Assembly: GCA_018141785.1 (NCBI GenBank)
Contig: CP073341.1
Span: 1,005,118-1,069,117, forward strand
Reading direction: 5' to 3'
DNA length: 64,000 nucleotides
From: Candidatus Paraprochloron terpiosi LD05
GTDB lineage: Bacteria; Cyanobacteriota; Cyanobacteriia; Cyanobacteriales; Prochloraceae
Positions 49,401-56,786 of this stretch are shown in pieces. The notes under the pieces were generated by a model that searched no databases, had not been told where the DNA came from, and saw nothing but the letters and a program-made list of their open reading frames with translations. Made by a program: the position numbers and the translations under genes. Numbering within the stretch: position 1 is the first letter of the stretch; each line of letters starts with the position of its first letter.

Positions 49401-50007
49401 GCGACCATTGGATATTATTATACCCCCTGGGTCCATGTTAAATCCCCAGTATCCCGCAGCAGTAGTAGCTGGGAATGTGGAAACTTCCCAAAAAATAACT
49501 AACTGCCTTTATGGGGCGTTGGGAATAATGGCTGCTAGTCAGGGGACTATGAATAATTTTACCTTTGGGAACGAGGAATATCAATATTACGAAACCATTT
49601 GTGGTGGTTCGGGGGCGGGGGTTGATTTTGACGGTACAAACGCTGTGCAAACCCATATGACTAACTCTCGTCTTACGGATCCGGAGGTGTTGGAATGGCG
49701 TTTTCCTGTACTTTTAGAAAGTTTTGCTATTCGTCCCCATAGTGGGGGGAAAGGATGTTATAAAGGTGGGAATGGTACAGTGCGCCGGATTCGTTTTTTA
49801 GAGGCTATGACTGGGAGTATTTTAGCCGATAGCCGAGTTATGGCTCCCTTTGGTTTAAAAGGGGGTAGTGCAGGGGCTGTGGGGAAAAATTGGGTGGAAA
49901 GAAAAGATGGTACTGTGGTAGAATTGGGTGGTACGGCTACAGTTGAAATGGAACCAGGTGATACTTTCGTTATTGCTACCCCAGGAGGTGGAGGATATGG
50001 CAGTTAG
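46414..50007 (+). CDS. 5-oxoprolinase/hydantoinase, HyuA-HyuB fusion
   Basis: About 1197 residues from ATG 46414 (MGWQFWIDRGGTFTDIVA). The N-terminal half is HyuA (ATP-dependent, ASKHA-like; DRGGTFTD, GTTVGTNALLERKG, FDMGGTSTDVAHYGG, CFGGAGGQHA). From about residue 690 it is HyuB (DPVLLEIFNNLFRSIAEQMG, NIKERLDFSCAIFD, NNPYNGGTHLPDITAIAPVF, ASRGHHADIGGITPGSM, ATPGGGGYG). Fusion is normal for the eukaryote-like OplAH form, which opens 5-oxoproline to glutamate with ATP. The linker contains a GC-rich repeat translated as LCVSNRVSVPPKASRSFTQ. An upstream GTG (46369) would add 15 repeat-region residues and is rejected. The whole gene is bracketed by a 20-bp inverted repeat. Confidence 0.92.
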   Translation: MGWQFWIDRGGTFTDIVAQDPEGGLVVHKLLSENPEEYEDAALQGIREVMGIPLDTPIPTTEIDAIKMGTTVGTNALLERKGERVVLVITRGFGEALRIGYQNRPDIFAQKIILPQMLYERVIEVEERCDAKGKILIPLNIAQVKGDLLAAYHAGIPSCAIVLMHGYRYPHHEEQIEAIARKIGFHHISVSHKVSPSMKLVSRGDTTVVDAYLSPILRRYVNLVQTQLDQTKLMFMQSNGGLVEANAFQGKDSILSGPAGGIVGAVKTSDRAGLKKIITFDMGGTSTDVAHYGGEYERSLETEIAGVRLRTPMMSIHTVAAGGGSILEFDGARYRVGPESAGANPGPACYGKGGPLTVTDCNVMVGKLQPEFFGNLPLDKEVVREKFTQLTTEIKDNRTPEQVATGFLTIAVEKMANAIKKVSLQRGYDVTEYTLCCFGGAGGQHACLIADALGIKRVFLHPYAGVLSAYGIGLADRRILRQQAVEAVLTSALIPHLDNILGQLIKKCQDELKETREIIIRRQVYLKYEGTDSTILVNFGDVGGMKQQFEALRQQRYGFIVPEKQLIVAEVGVELICPTPIPPEGIIETRERKLEPVGRVSMYTGNKWWDTPVFYREKLQDGDVIAGPAIIVEETGTNIIEPGWEGVVSQGNYLFLIAKLCVSNRVSVPPKASRSFTQINAEKGMDEGKRDPVLLEIFNNLFRSIAEQMGTTLQNTSYSVNIKERLDFSCAIFDEEGKLVANAPHIPVHLGSMSHSVRSLIAAVGEGMKPGDVYIANNPYNGGTHLPDITAIAPVFIKNKSQPLFYVASRGHHADIGGITPGSMAPHSKIITEEGILIDNFQLVAGRNWRGKELVALLEGGEYPVRNSGQNLADLQAQIAANEKGMRELESMVEYYGEKTVKAYMSYVQDNASECVVRAISGLEDGSFSCELDQGGKIFVTITINKEKNRVKIDFTGTSGQLESNFNAPAAVCQAAVLYVFRTLVHDDIPLNEGCLRPLDIIIPPGSMLNPQYPAAVVAGNVETSQKITNCLYGALGIMAASQGTMNNFTFGNEEYQYYETICGGSGAGVDFDGTNAVQTHMTNSRLTDPEVLEWRFPVLLESFAIRPHSGGKGCYKGGNGTVRRIRFLEAMTGSILADSRVMAPFGLKGGSAGAVGKNWVERKDGTVVELGGTATVEMEPGDTFVIATPGGGGYGS
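48388..48438. repeat. GC-rich repeat inserted in the HyuA-HyuB linker
   Basis: Contains AAGCGTCCCGCCAAAGGCGT and a second CGTCCCG, related to the GGGACGCC element in introns 1 and the 33 kb remnant. It is translated in frame between the two catalytic halves. Confidence 0.65.
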
Positions 50008-50021
50008 CACGTACCTTGACA
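50002..50021. repeat. Right 20-bp inverted repeat flanking the oxoprolinase gene
   Basis: AGTTAGCACGTACCTTGACA; reverse complement of 46388-46407 with two mismatches. It contains the stop codon (TAG) of the gene. Confidence 0.8.
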
Positions 50022-50244
50022 GTGGATGGTATTAAACCGCAGAGGCGCAGAGGGCGCAGAGTAAAGAGAAGAGAGGTAGGGTGCCGTCGATGACGCCACC
50101 GAACAACGCTATAAAACCCACCCCGATTATTCATCCCCGATTATTCATCAAGGATATTTTTTGTACGGATTATTTATTAAATGGTTAATAGCTGTGCTAA
50201 AATTATTACTATAGATTTGGTAATGGTCACTGAAAGGAGGTATC
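50008..50244. other. Intergenic leader of the CP43-like gene
   Basis: Holds a dispersed repeat (50036-50063, CCGCAGAGGCGCAGAGGGCG), a tandem CCCGATTATTCATC (two copies, about 50119-50148), and a ribosome-binding site GAAAGGAGG 4 bases before GTG 50245. No gene seen. Confidence 0.65.
50036..50063. repeat. Dispersed GCAGAGGCGCAGAGGGCGC repeat
   Basis: Copy nearly identical to the one at 52647-52674; the two bracket the antenna and psbA genes in the same orientation. Confidence 0.8.
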
Positions 50245-51284
50245 GTGACAACAACATTAAGTCGCCCCGACTATAGCTGGCTGGCTGGGAATGACCGTCT
50301 CAAGAACCTATCTGGTCAATTACTGGGTGCTCATATTGCCCATGCAGGACTGAATTATGTTTTGGGCGGGAGCAACCACCATTTCCGAGGTGGGTCGCTT
50401 TGTACCGTCTTTGCCTATGTCAGACACAAGGATTTGTTTTGCTACCCCACCTAGCTACTTTGGGCTTTGGTTTGGGTTCTGGGGGAGTTATCGTGGATAC
50501 CTATCCCTATTTTGTGATTGGTATGTTGCACCTAGCAGCATCGGCTGTTTTAGGTGCAGGGGGTCTCTTTCATACTTTTATCGGTCCGGCAATCTTGAAA
50601 GATGGAGCTGGAAGGACTGCTAAGTTCCATTATGAATGGAGCGATCCGAAGAAGTTGGGCTTTATCTTGGGACATCACCTGATTTTTTTAGGAGTGGCTG
50701 CTTTACTATTTGTAGGAAAAGCCACGGTATTTGGAGGGATTTATGACCCGGTCGTGGGAGATGTTCGGCTGATAACTAATCCAACTTTGAATCCATTTAC
50801 CATTTTCGGTTATCTTTTTGGTTTGGTGAATGGGAATTGGAATTCTTTAGGAATGGCTGCTGTTAGCAATTTAGAGGATGTTATTGGGGGTCATATTTGG
50901 GTTGGGGTGATGTGTATTGCTGGTGGTGCATGGCACATTACCACAGAACCTTTTGACTGGGCGAAGCAATTTTTCCTCTTTAAAGCAGATGCTATTCTTT
51001 CTTATAGTTTGGCAGGTTTGGCATTGATGACTTTTACTTCTGTTTACTTTTTCGCCTTTAATACAACAGTTTTTCCAACGGAATTCTACGGTACAAGTCG
51101 AGATGGTTCTGTAGGGATTCAGTTTGGATTGTGCGTCACTTTTTTAATCGGACACATTTGGCATGCTTTTAAGGCTAAATCCCCCACAGGAGTTTTGCAG
51201 ACCCAGGATAAGTTTTCCGCTTTTGTGGCAGGGTTTGGAGTCCTTGGTGTGGTGGCGATCGCCTTGGGGTTACTGTCAGCTTAA
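50245..51284 (+). pseudogene. CP43-like chlorophyll-binding antenna protein (IsiA/Pcb family), two frameshifts
   Basis: The restored protein has about 345 residues. From GTG 50245: [20 protein letters not shown] and GAHIAHAGL. One extra base near 50350-50356 shifts to [14 protein letters not shown], and a second shift near 50420 leads to [20 protein letters not shown], after which the frame runs clean (DTYPYFVIGMLHLAASAV, ILGHHLIFLGVAALLFVGKA, NNLED-like SNLEDVIGGHIWVGVMCIAG, GAWHITTEPFDW, FLIGHIWHAFKA). It has six helices with paired histidines but no long lumenal loop, which separates it from PsbC. IsiA/Pcb proteins bind chlorophyll around PSI or PSII. It lies directly upstream of psbA. Pseudogene or sequence error. 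Confidence 0.8.
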
Positions 51285-51308
51285 AATTTGAAGATTAAAT
51301 CGCTGGTG

Positions 51309-51325
51309 GGTGGGCATTGCCCACC
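51309..51325. repeat. GGTGGGC-ATT-GCCCACC hairpin
   Basis: Perfect 7-bp inverted repeat 25 bases after the antenna gene stop. The same element (loop ATC) is at 53467-53483. It could end transcription weakly or be a dispersed palindrome. Confidence 0.75.
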
Positions 51326-51414
51326 TTGCTATCTCGACATTATACCACACAAGAGCCAAAATAAAAGATAAGTTTTCTTTATATGCCGAATAAATAAATA
51401 CTTCGTTACACCCC

Positions 51415-51443
51415 TTGACATTTCTTAAAAAAGCAGTTATATT
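51415..51443 (+). promoter_or_regulatory. psbA promoter
   Basis: TTGACA (51415-51420), 17-base spacer, TATATT (51438-51443), a near-consensus sigma-70 promoter 47 bases before the psbA ATG. A strong constitutive-type element that fits psbA. Confidence 0.85.
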
Positions 51444-51489
51444 AGAAATGTAATCGGAACCTCGATAATTTAATAGCACTTTTAAGAAC

Positions 51490-52572
51490 ATGACAACTAC
51501 CCTGCAACAGCGCGAGAGCGCCTCAGCATGGGAGCAGTTCTGCCAGTGGATCACCAGCACCGACAACCGTCTCTATGTAGGCTGGTTTGGTGTCCTCATG
51601 ATTCCCTGCCTGCTCACTGCAACCACCTGCTTCATCATCGCTTTCATCGCTGCTCCCCCTGTGGACATTGATGGTATCCGCGAGCCTGTAGCCGGTTCCT
51701 TGCTCTACGGCAACAACATCATCTCCGGTGCAGTTGTGCCCTCCTCCAACGCTATTGGTCTGCACTTCTATCCCATTTGGGAAGCAGCCTCCTTGGATGA
51801 GTGGCTCTACAACGGCGGTCCTTACCAGCTCGTTGTTTTCCACTTCCTCATTGGCGTATTCTGCTACATGGGTCGTCAGTGGGAACTGAGCTACCGCTTG
51901 GGAATGCGTCCTTGGATTTGCGTGGCTTACAGCGCTCCTGTAGCTGCTGCCACCTCTGTATTCCTCATCTACCCCATCGGACAAGGTTCCTTCTCTGATG
52001 GAATGCCTTTGGGAATCAGCGGCACCTTCAACTTCATGTTCGTGTTCCAAGCAGAGCACAACATCCTCATGCACCCCTTCCATATGTTGGGAGTAGCTGG
52101 TGTATTTGGTGGTTCTCTGTTCAGCGCAATGCACGGTTCTTTGGTAACTTCCTCCTTAGTGCGGGAAACCACCGAAACCGAATCTCAGAACTACGGCTAT
52201 AAGTTTGGTCAAGAAGAAGAGACCTACAATATCGTTGCCGCTCACGGCTACTTCGGTCGTCTTATCTTCCAATATGCTTCCTTCAACAACAGCCGTTCCT
52301 TGCACTTCTTCTTGGGTGCATGGCCAGTAGTTGGTATTTGGTTCACTGCTATGGGTATCAGCACCATGGCTTTCAACCTGAACGGTTTCAACTTCAACCA
52401 GTCTATTCTTGACTCACAAGGTCATGTAATCGGTACCTGGGCTGACGTTCTGAACCGGGCTAACCTGGGTTTTGAAGTAATGCACGAGCGGAATGCTCAC
52501 AACTTCCCCTTAGATTTGGCTGCTGGTGAGGCTGCTCCTGTAGCTCTCACTGCTCCTGCTATCCACGGGTAA
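51490..52572 (+). CDS. psbA: Photosystem II reaction-centre protein D1
   Basis: A 360-residue D1 protein of the thylakoid membrane, which binds P680, pheophytin, QB and the Mn4CaO5 cluster. The key residues are in place by count: Q130 (the low-light D1:1 type rather than E130), Y161 (TyrZ), D170, E189, H190, H198, H215, S264 (QB/herbicide site), H272, H332, E333, H337 and D342. The C-terminal extension after A344 ([15 protein letters not shown]) is removed by CtpA. Codon use is more optimised than in neighbours, as expected. A strong promoter precedes and a terminator follows. Certain identification. Confidence 0.99.
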   Translation: MTTTLQQRESASAWEQFCQWITSTDNRLYVGWFGVLMIPCLLTATTCFIIAFIAAPPVDIDGIREPVAGSLLYGNNIISGAVVPSSNAIGLHFYPIWEAASLDEWLYNGGPYQLVVFHFLIGVFCYMGRQWELSYRLGMRPWICVAYSAPVAAATSVFLIYPIGQGSFSDGMPLGISGTFNFMFVFQAEHNILMHPFHMLGVAGVFGGSLFSAMHGSLVTSSLVRETTETESQNYGYKFGQEEETYNIVAAHGYFGRLIFQYASFNNSRSLHFFLGAWPVVGIWFTAMGISTMAFNLNGFNFNQSILDSQGHVIGTWADVLNRANLGFEVMHERNAHNFPLDLAAGEAAPVALTAPAIHG

Positions 52573-52607
52573 TAATCAGTTACCGGGTGACTGGAATGCT
52601 TAAAAAA

Positions 52608-52640
52608 GCGTCCTCCAATTTTGGGGGGCGTTTTTTTTTT
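52608..52640 (+). terminator. psbA terminator
   Basis: CGTCCTCC-AATTTT-GGGGGGCG (8 pairs with two G-U) followed by ten T, 35 bases after the psbA stop. Confidence 0.93.
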
Positions 52641-52646
52641 GATTGA

Positions 52647-52674
52647 ACCACAGAGGCGCAGAGGGCGCAGAGGA
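52647..52674. repeat. Dispersed CACAGAGGCGCAGAGGGCG repeat
   Basis: Copy directly after the psbA terminator, nearly identical to 50036-50063. Confidence 0.8.
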
Positions 52675-52734
52675 GGATAAGAGAGGGGAAACAGTACAAT
52701 AGTTAAAAAGCGCGATCGCCGGAGAGATTGAATT

Positions 52735-53447
52735 ATGACTCGAGCCGTCGTTATAAATGAACCTCCTGAAATTGAACGTCTGTGCACTTTCCAAGAATAT
52801 CTGGATTATGTTGGAGAACCGGATGTTCGCTATGAATTAGTTAGGGGGAAACTCCTACCAATGGCAGCTTCTACTCATTTACATACCAATATTTGCAAGT
52901 TTTTGCTCTACAAGTTCCAGCGCTATTTTGCTGCTGGAAACTTGGATTTGGTGGCGAACGCTTTGGCTACGGGTGTGCTTTGGTGAAGAAAATACATCTC
53001 GAATTCCTGATTTGGTAGTATGTAGCCAAACTGTTTGGAAGTTCTTCATCGCCCCGGGGCTGGGGTTTTGGATTTTCCCGAAAAGCCGATTTTGGTGGTA
53101 GAAATTGTCAGCAGCAATCCCGGGATGATTATGTTATTAAACGCAATGAATATGAATTGGCGCAAATTGCCGAATATTGGATAGTGGATCCGAAAGAAAA
53201 ACGAGTGAGGGTGTTTACTAATCCTAGTGATGAGGAAGGATATGATTGGGTAGATTTTCCGGAAGATACTTTTATTCTTTCTAGTCAGTTTCCTCAGTTG
53301 GTTTTGTCGGTGAAAGAACTGCTGAATCCTCCTTTGGTTGAGCAATTAATTAAGGAGGAACAGTCTAAAATCCAAACTTTGGCACAACGGGCTGAAAAGT
53401 TAGCACGGCTTTTGCGAGAAATGGGAGTCAACCCTGACACACTGTAG
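52735..53447 (+). pseudogene. Decayed Uma2 family gene
   Basis: Close paralogue of the intact gene at 35160-36038. The first frame reads TFQEYLDYVGEPDVRYELVR to VANALATGV and then stops because of a shift near 52977. By comparison with the intact copy there is a 4-base deletion near 53040 (TGGAAGTTC where the copy has TGGGAGCAAGTTC) and a one-base deletion near 53119 (AATCCCGGGATG). The last frame (from about 53157, AQIAEYWIVDPKEKRVRVFT, ELLNPPLVEQLIKEEQ) is intact to TAG 53445. The coiled-coil repeats of the intact copy are mostly missing. Not functional. Confidence 0.9.
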
Positions 53448-53466
53448 TAGTGACCAGACCTCGTAG

Positions 53467-53483
53467 GGTGGGCATCGCCCACC
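53467..53483. repeat. GGTGGGC-ATC-GCCCACC hairpin
   Basis: Perfect 7-bp inverted repeat 20 bases after the decayed Uma2 gene; second copy of the 51309-51325 element. Confidence 0.75.
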
Positions 53484-53563
53484 AACAAGGGTATATAAAC
53501 CAGCGCCTTGTATCCTGCCTTTATGTAGTATAATTGTATTAATGTTACTTACCTTATAATTGT

Positions 53564-53860
53564 GTGGGTTACCAATGGGGTTTATTTGTCACTTTTTGTT
53601 GCGCGCTCTACGCCTTAGGATTTGATCAGCTTCCAGATAGGGAAATTTGGGAATATGGGAAAAGGGAAAATTTTCTCATTGTCACTAAGGATGCAGATTT
53701 TAGTGATCTGTCTTTATTGTGTGGTTTTCCGCCCAAGATTATCTGAATTCGAGGAGGAAACTGCAAGACAGCAGATATTGAGTCAATCCTACGAAGCCAT
53801 TACGATGACATTGAAGCACTAAATCGCAGTGAAGCAGTCGGGGTGCTGACTTTGTTTTAG
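53564..53860 (+). pseudogene. DUF5615 PIN-like toxin remnant
   Basis: The readable part matches DUF5615: FDQLPDREIWEYGKRENFLI then VTKDADFSDLSLLCGFPPKI. A TGA at 53744-53746 replaces the conserved tryptophan of PPKIIWIRxGN. The same frame continues IRGGNCKTADIESILRSHYD, DIEALNRSEAVGVLTLF to TAG 53858. The N-terminal 35 or so residues, which carry the first catalytic aspartate (normally LLDENLP), are unrecognisable. DUF5615 toxins pair with DUF433-type antitoxins; none is adjacent here, though a DUF433-like gene is at 22401. Not functional. Confidence 0.8.
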
Positions 53861-53957
53861 GGGTTGCGTTTACCCCTCACTCATGATGATAATTCCATTA
53901 TTAATAGTACCATGACTAGATAGTTCAGCAGGTACCTAGACAGTTACAGAACAAATA

Positions 53958-54635
53958 ATCACTAAAATTACAATCGTCATTCCCGTATTAAACGAAGCAG
54001 GGATGATTCAAACAACCTTACAGAGACTCTTAGATGAACCGGATATAGAAGTAATTGTTGTGGATGGAGGGAGTGAGGATAAGACAGTTGAATTAGCCAA
54101 TTCAATGGGTGTTAAAGTAATTATATGCCCTGGGGGACGGGCTCGGCAAATGAATGCTGGGGCTGAAGCTGCCACGGGAGATATACTCTTATTTCTCCAT
54201 GCTGATACCCAGTTACCGGATCGTTATCCAGCTATAGTTGAGGAAGTACTCCGTACCCCCCAAACCATTGCTGGTGCTTTTGAACTGAAAATTGATGGAA
54301 AAGAGCGCTCCCTGCGGTTAGTGGAAAGAATGGTAAATTGGCGATCGCGCTTTCTTTCTCTCCCCTACGGGGATCAAGCTATTTTCTTAAAAGTCTCAGT
54401 CTTTCAGGAAATGGGCGGTTTTCCCGATTTACCAATTATGGAAGATTTCGAGCTAATTTCCAGGCTGAAACGGCGAGGCAAAATCGCCATCGCCCACCTC
54501 CCCGTGCTCACTTCAGCTCGTCGCTGGCAAAGGTTAGGAGTATGGCGCACTGCTCTCATTAACCAACTAATAATTCTCGGCTACTTTCTCGGTGTTCCTC
54601 CTATTCAGCTAAAACGCTTGTATACTAAACAATAA
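53958..54635 (+). CDS. GT2-family glycosyltransferase (TIGR04283 type), start uncertain
   Basis: The first ATG (54003) would cut off the first beta strand, but the frame upstream reads ITKITIVIPVLNEA, the normal start of this family, and has no ATG, GTG or TTG before the in-frame stop near 53937. The codon where Met is expected is ATC (53958-53960). Further motifs are VIVVDGGSEDKTVELA, GGRARQMNAGAEAATGD, LLFLHADTQLP, AGAFELKI and LPIMEDFELISRL. It belongs to the glycosyltransferases often placed in arsenosugar or related pathways; substrate here unknown. Either it uses a rare start or its start codon is lost. Confidence 0.8.
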   Translation: MTKITIVIPVLNEAGMIQTTLQRLLDEPDIEVIVVDGGSEDKTVELANSMGVKVIICPGGRARQMNAGAEAATGDILLFLHADTQLPDRYPAIVEEVLRTPQTIAGAFELKIDGKERSLRLVERMVNWRSRFLSLPYGDQAIFLKVSVFQEMGGFPDLPIMEDFELISRLKRRGKIAIAHLPVLTSARRWQRLGVWRTALINQLIILGYFLGVPPIQLKRLYTKQ

Positions 54636-54640
54636 AGTTT

Positions 54641-55575
54641 TTAGGCTTTACTAATTTTGTAGTTGTATGTTTTTGTTAAGAGAGCTTCGATTTTACCCAG
54701 ATAATTCTTGACTTTCTTCCATCGCTGCGGATCTTCTTTCCACAGTTTTGCTTGATTCAAGCGACGGCTAATATTCTGGATTTGAACATTGGGGGTAGGG
54801 GTTGTGGAGGTAGTGTGTGTGTTCCGTTTTAGCTGGGCGATTTTTTCTCTGATTGCTACCAAAGAGAGGTTTTCATCAATGGCTTGCCATAATAGCTGGT
54901 TTCTTGCTTCTTCCTCTTTGAGAGAAGCCATGGCTTTAGCTTTAGTATAAGCTATTTTCCCTTGACGTAACACTTCTAAGATGTCTTGGGGTAAATTGAG
55001 CAAGGGGAGGCGATTACTGACAAAAGACTCCCAACTCATTAACCTTAATTCTTTAAAAACCTTCGTGACTGATTCTTTAGAAGCAGTATCTATCTCAGCG
55101 GTAACTTTGTGTTTGGCTTGATTTTGCAGTCGATACAGGAGAGAAACAACCTCCTTTACAGATAAACCAAGTCTAATGGATAATAAGGATATAATACCTT
55201 CTATTTCTTCTACGGGATTGAGATCTTCCCGTTGCAAGTTTTCGGTCAGAGAAATCAGGAGAGCTTCTTCATCGGTCAATTCCCTAATCGCCACCGGAAC
55301 TTCAGTCCAACCAGCCTCTAGAGCAGCACGATAGCGTCTTTCACCTGCAACTAATTCATATTCGTTATCTTGAAGAGAAGGTTTTCTAAAATACCGTTCT
55401 GCTTCACAGACTCTGTTAGCTGTGCTAATGCCTCCGGGTCAAAATATCGTCGCGGCTGTTGTGCGGGTAGTTTAATGGCATTAATCGGTAAGGTAAGAGT
55501 GCTCTTGACTCTGCCATCAGTATTGGCCTTTGTTTTCATTCTTCTCATTTCAGTGTTTAGTCTCAATTCTATCAA
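54641..55575 (-). pseudogene. ParB/RepB/Spo0J-family gene with frameshift
   Basis: From about 55575 the minus strand reads LPINAIKLPAQQPRRYFDPE and ALAQLTESVKQNGILENLL, the ParB N-terminal nuclease-like (CTPase) domain. It ends at a stop after LLFKITNMN. In another frame, starting near 55375, the sequence continues QDNEYELVAGERRYRAALEA then GWTEVPVAIRELTDEEALLI, and the 217-residue downstream frame (from 55294) has the helix-turn-helix region (ISLTENLQREDLNPVEEIEG). The conserved VRP before EYELVAGERR is missing, consistent with a small deletion. No parA lies next to it. Chromosome- or plasmid-partition type; probably dead. Confidence 0.85.
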
Positions 55576-55633
55576 AATCAGGCTAACGATAACGTTATGG
55601 GTAAATTAACTTATAGTAGTACCCTGACTGTAG

Positions 55634-55662
55634 TTGTACGTCATCGACGGCAGTGCTATAAT
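55634..55662 (+). promoter_or_regulatory. Putative promoter of the AfsA operon
   Basis: TTGTAC (55634-55639), 17-base spacer, TATAAT (55657-55662, preceded by TGC). A perfect 10-bp palindrome ATAACGTTAT at 55589-55598 upstream could be a repressor or activator site. It sits in the 160-base gap before the AfsA-like start. Confidence 0.6.
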
Positions 55663-55736
55663 ATTGATGTTGACAGTCTGGGTTAACATCGGCTAAGATA
55701 AATAAAATTATCGGGTAAGTCAGAGGGATTTCTCCT

Positions 55737-56786
55737 ATGGTATACCTTCCCACCATACCTTTTAATGAAATTAGTGCAATGATAGAACCGTTAAAAAAAG
55801 AAACTCTTATCGCTAATGCATATGATTCGGCAGAGGTTGATTTTAATCAGCTAGTGCCACGATATTTGGTACACAAGAAATTGCTAGAAAATGTCTACAT
55901 TACTAGCATAAGACGGATAAGTCACACTGAGTACGTATGTGGTGCTATTATTCCTCAGTTACAACAACAGTTTCTCAGTGCCACCACAAAACCAACCGAA
56001 AACATTTTATTACTTAGTGAAATAGGTCGTCAGGTGGTACTTGCTTGCGCTCACCAGTCTGGTGTTTCCTTGGATTTTGCTTTTGTATTAAAACAATTTA
56101 CTTCTGAACTGAAATCGCACAATTTATCGTTGCTACAAGACTGCATGATTAACGAAATCAAGATCCATGCGCTCATGGATAATAGTATAGATAGCAGTAC
56201 ATCGGAATATAGCAGTACATCGGAATTGAAATTTTTTGCTCGGGATAAGTTAATTGCGCGAAACAAGCTCGCTGAGAGTTGTATGCCCTACAAACGTTAT
56301 AAACGGTTGCGCAATCTTGGTCGTCGAAAACAGTTTTCGCCAAAAGATAGTCTACCTCCCCTACCAGATCAGGTCAATTGGAAAGTACAGCAGGAGCGAC
56401 GCCGTATTAAACCGCTTAATTCTAGCGTACTCGCAATCAGCAGCAATAGGACCAAAACGGTCTACGAAGCTACTCTAGTTGTAGATGAGCAAAACTTGTT
56501 TTTTTTCGATCACTATTGCGATCATGTACCTGGAATTTTGCTTTTTCAAGGCTTTAATGAATTAGCTAGTCGCTACTGTGCAGACTTGACTCCTAACTAT
56601 GTCACGCAAGCAGAGTTGGATTTCTCCAAATTTGCCGAACTGAATTATCCAGTCAAATTAAGTGTAGTTGACTGTAATAGCATCAACCTTTTAAACAGCA
56701 GCATACAACTCCAAGCGACACAAAATAATCATCTGTTGGCTCAAGGGACTTTAAGAGTATCTAATTTGGAGGCAAGAAATGAGTAA
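55737..56786 (+). CDS. AfsA-type (A-factor/gamma-butyrolactone biosynthesis) double-hotdog protein
   Basis: A 349-residue protein with two AfsA hotdog repeats. The first has the family opening PRYLVHKKLLENVYITSIRR and then LLLSEIGRQVVLACAHQSGV (about residues 40-120). The second has TVYEATLVVDEQNLFFFDHY with CDHVPGILLFQGFNELA (about 240-285), matching the DH(P)xDHVPGM..LEA signature of AfsA, ScbA and BarX. In Streptomyces AfsA condenses a beta-ketoacyl-ACP with dihydroxyacetone phosphate, the first step of A-factor-type butyrolactones. The middle (residues 150-215) is longer and more basic than usual. Start ATG 55737; it overlaps the next gene by 8 bases. First gene of a five-gene operon. The family call is good; the product is inference. 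Confidence 0.82.
   Translation: MVYLPTIPFNEISAMIEPLKKETLIANAYDSAEVDFNQLVPRYLVHKKLLENVYITSIRRISHTEYVCGAIIPQLQQQFLSATTKPTENILLLSEIGRQVVLACAHQSGVSLDFAFVLKQFTSELKSHNLSLLQDCMINEIKIHALMDNSIDSSTSEYSSTSELKFFARDKLIARNKLAESCMPYKRYKRLRNLGRRKQFSPKDSLPPLPDQVNWKVQQERRRIKPLNSSVLAISSNRTKTVYEATLVVDEQNLFFFDHYCDHVPGILLFQGFNELASRYCADLTPNYVTQAELDFSKFAELNYPVKLSVVDCNSINLLNSSIQLQATQNNHLLAQGTLRVSNLEARNE

Noticed and set aside
51523..52134. Long 203-codon open frame on the strand opposite psbA
   Set aside because: Shadow of the highly biased psbA codon use; no ribosome-binding site, family or composition supports it.
22401..53860. DUF433-like gene and DUF5615 remnant as a toxin-antitoxin pair
   Set aside because: They are 31 kb apart and the toxin piece lacks its N-terminal catalytic part; no operon exists.
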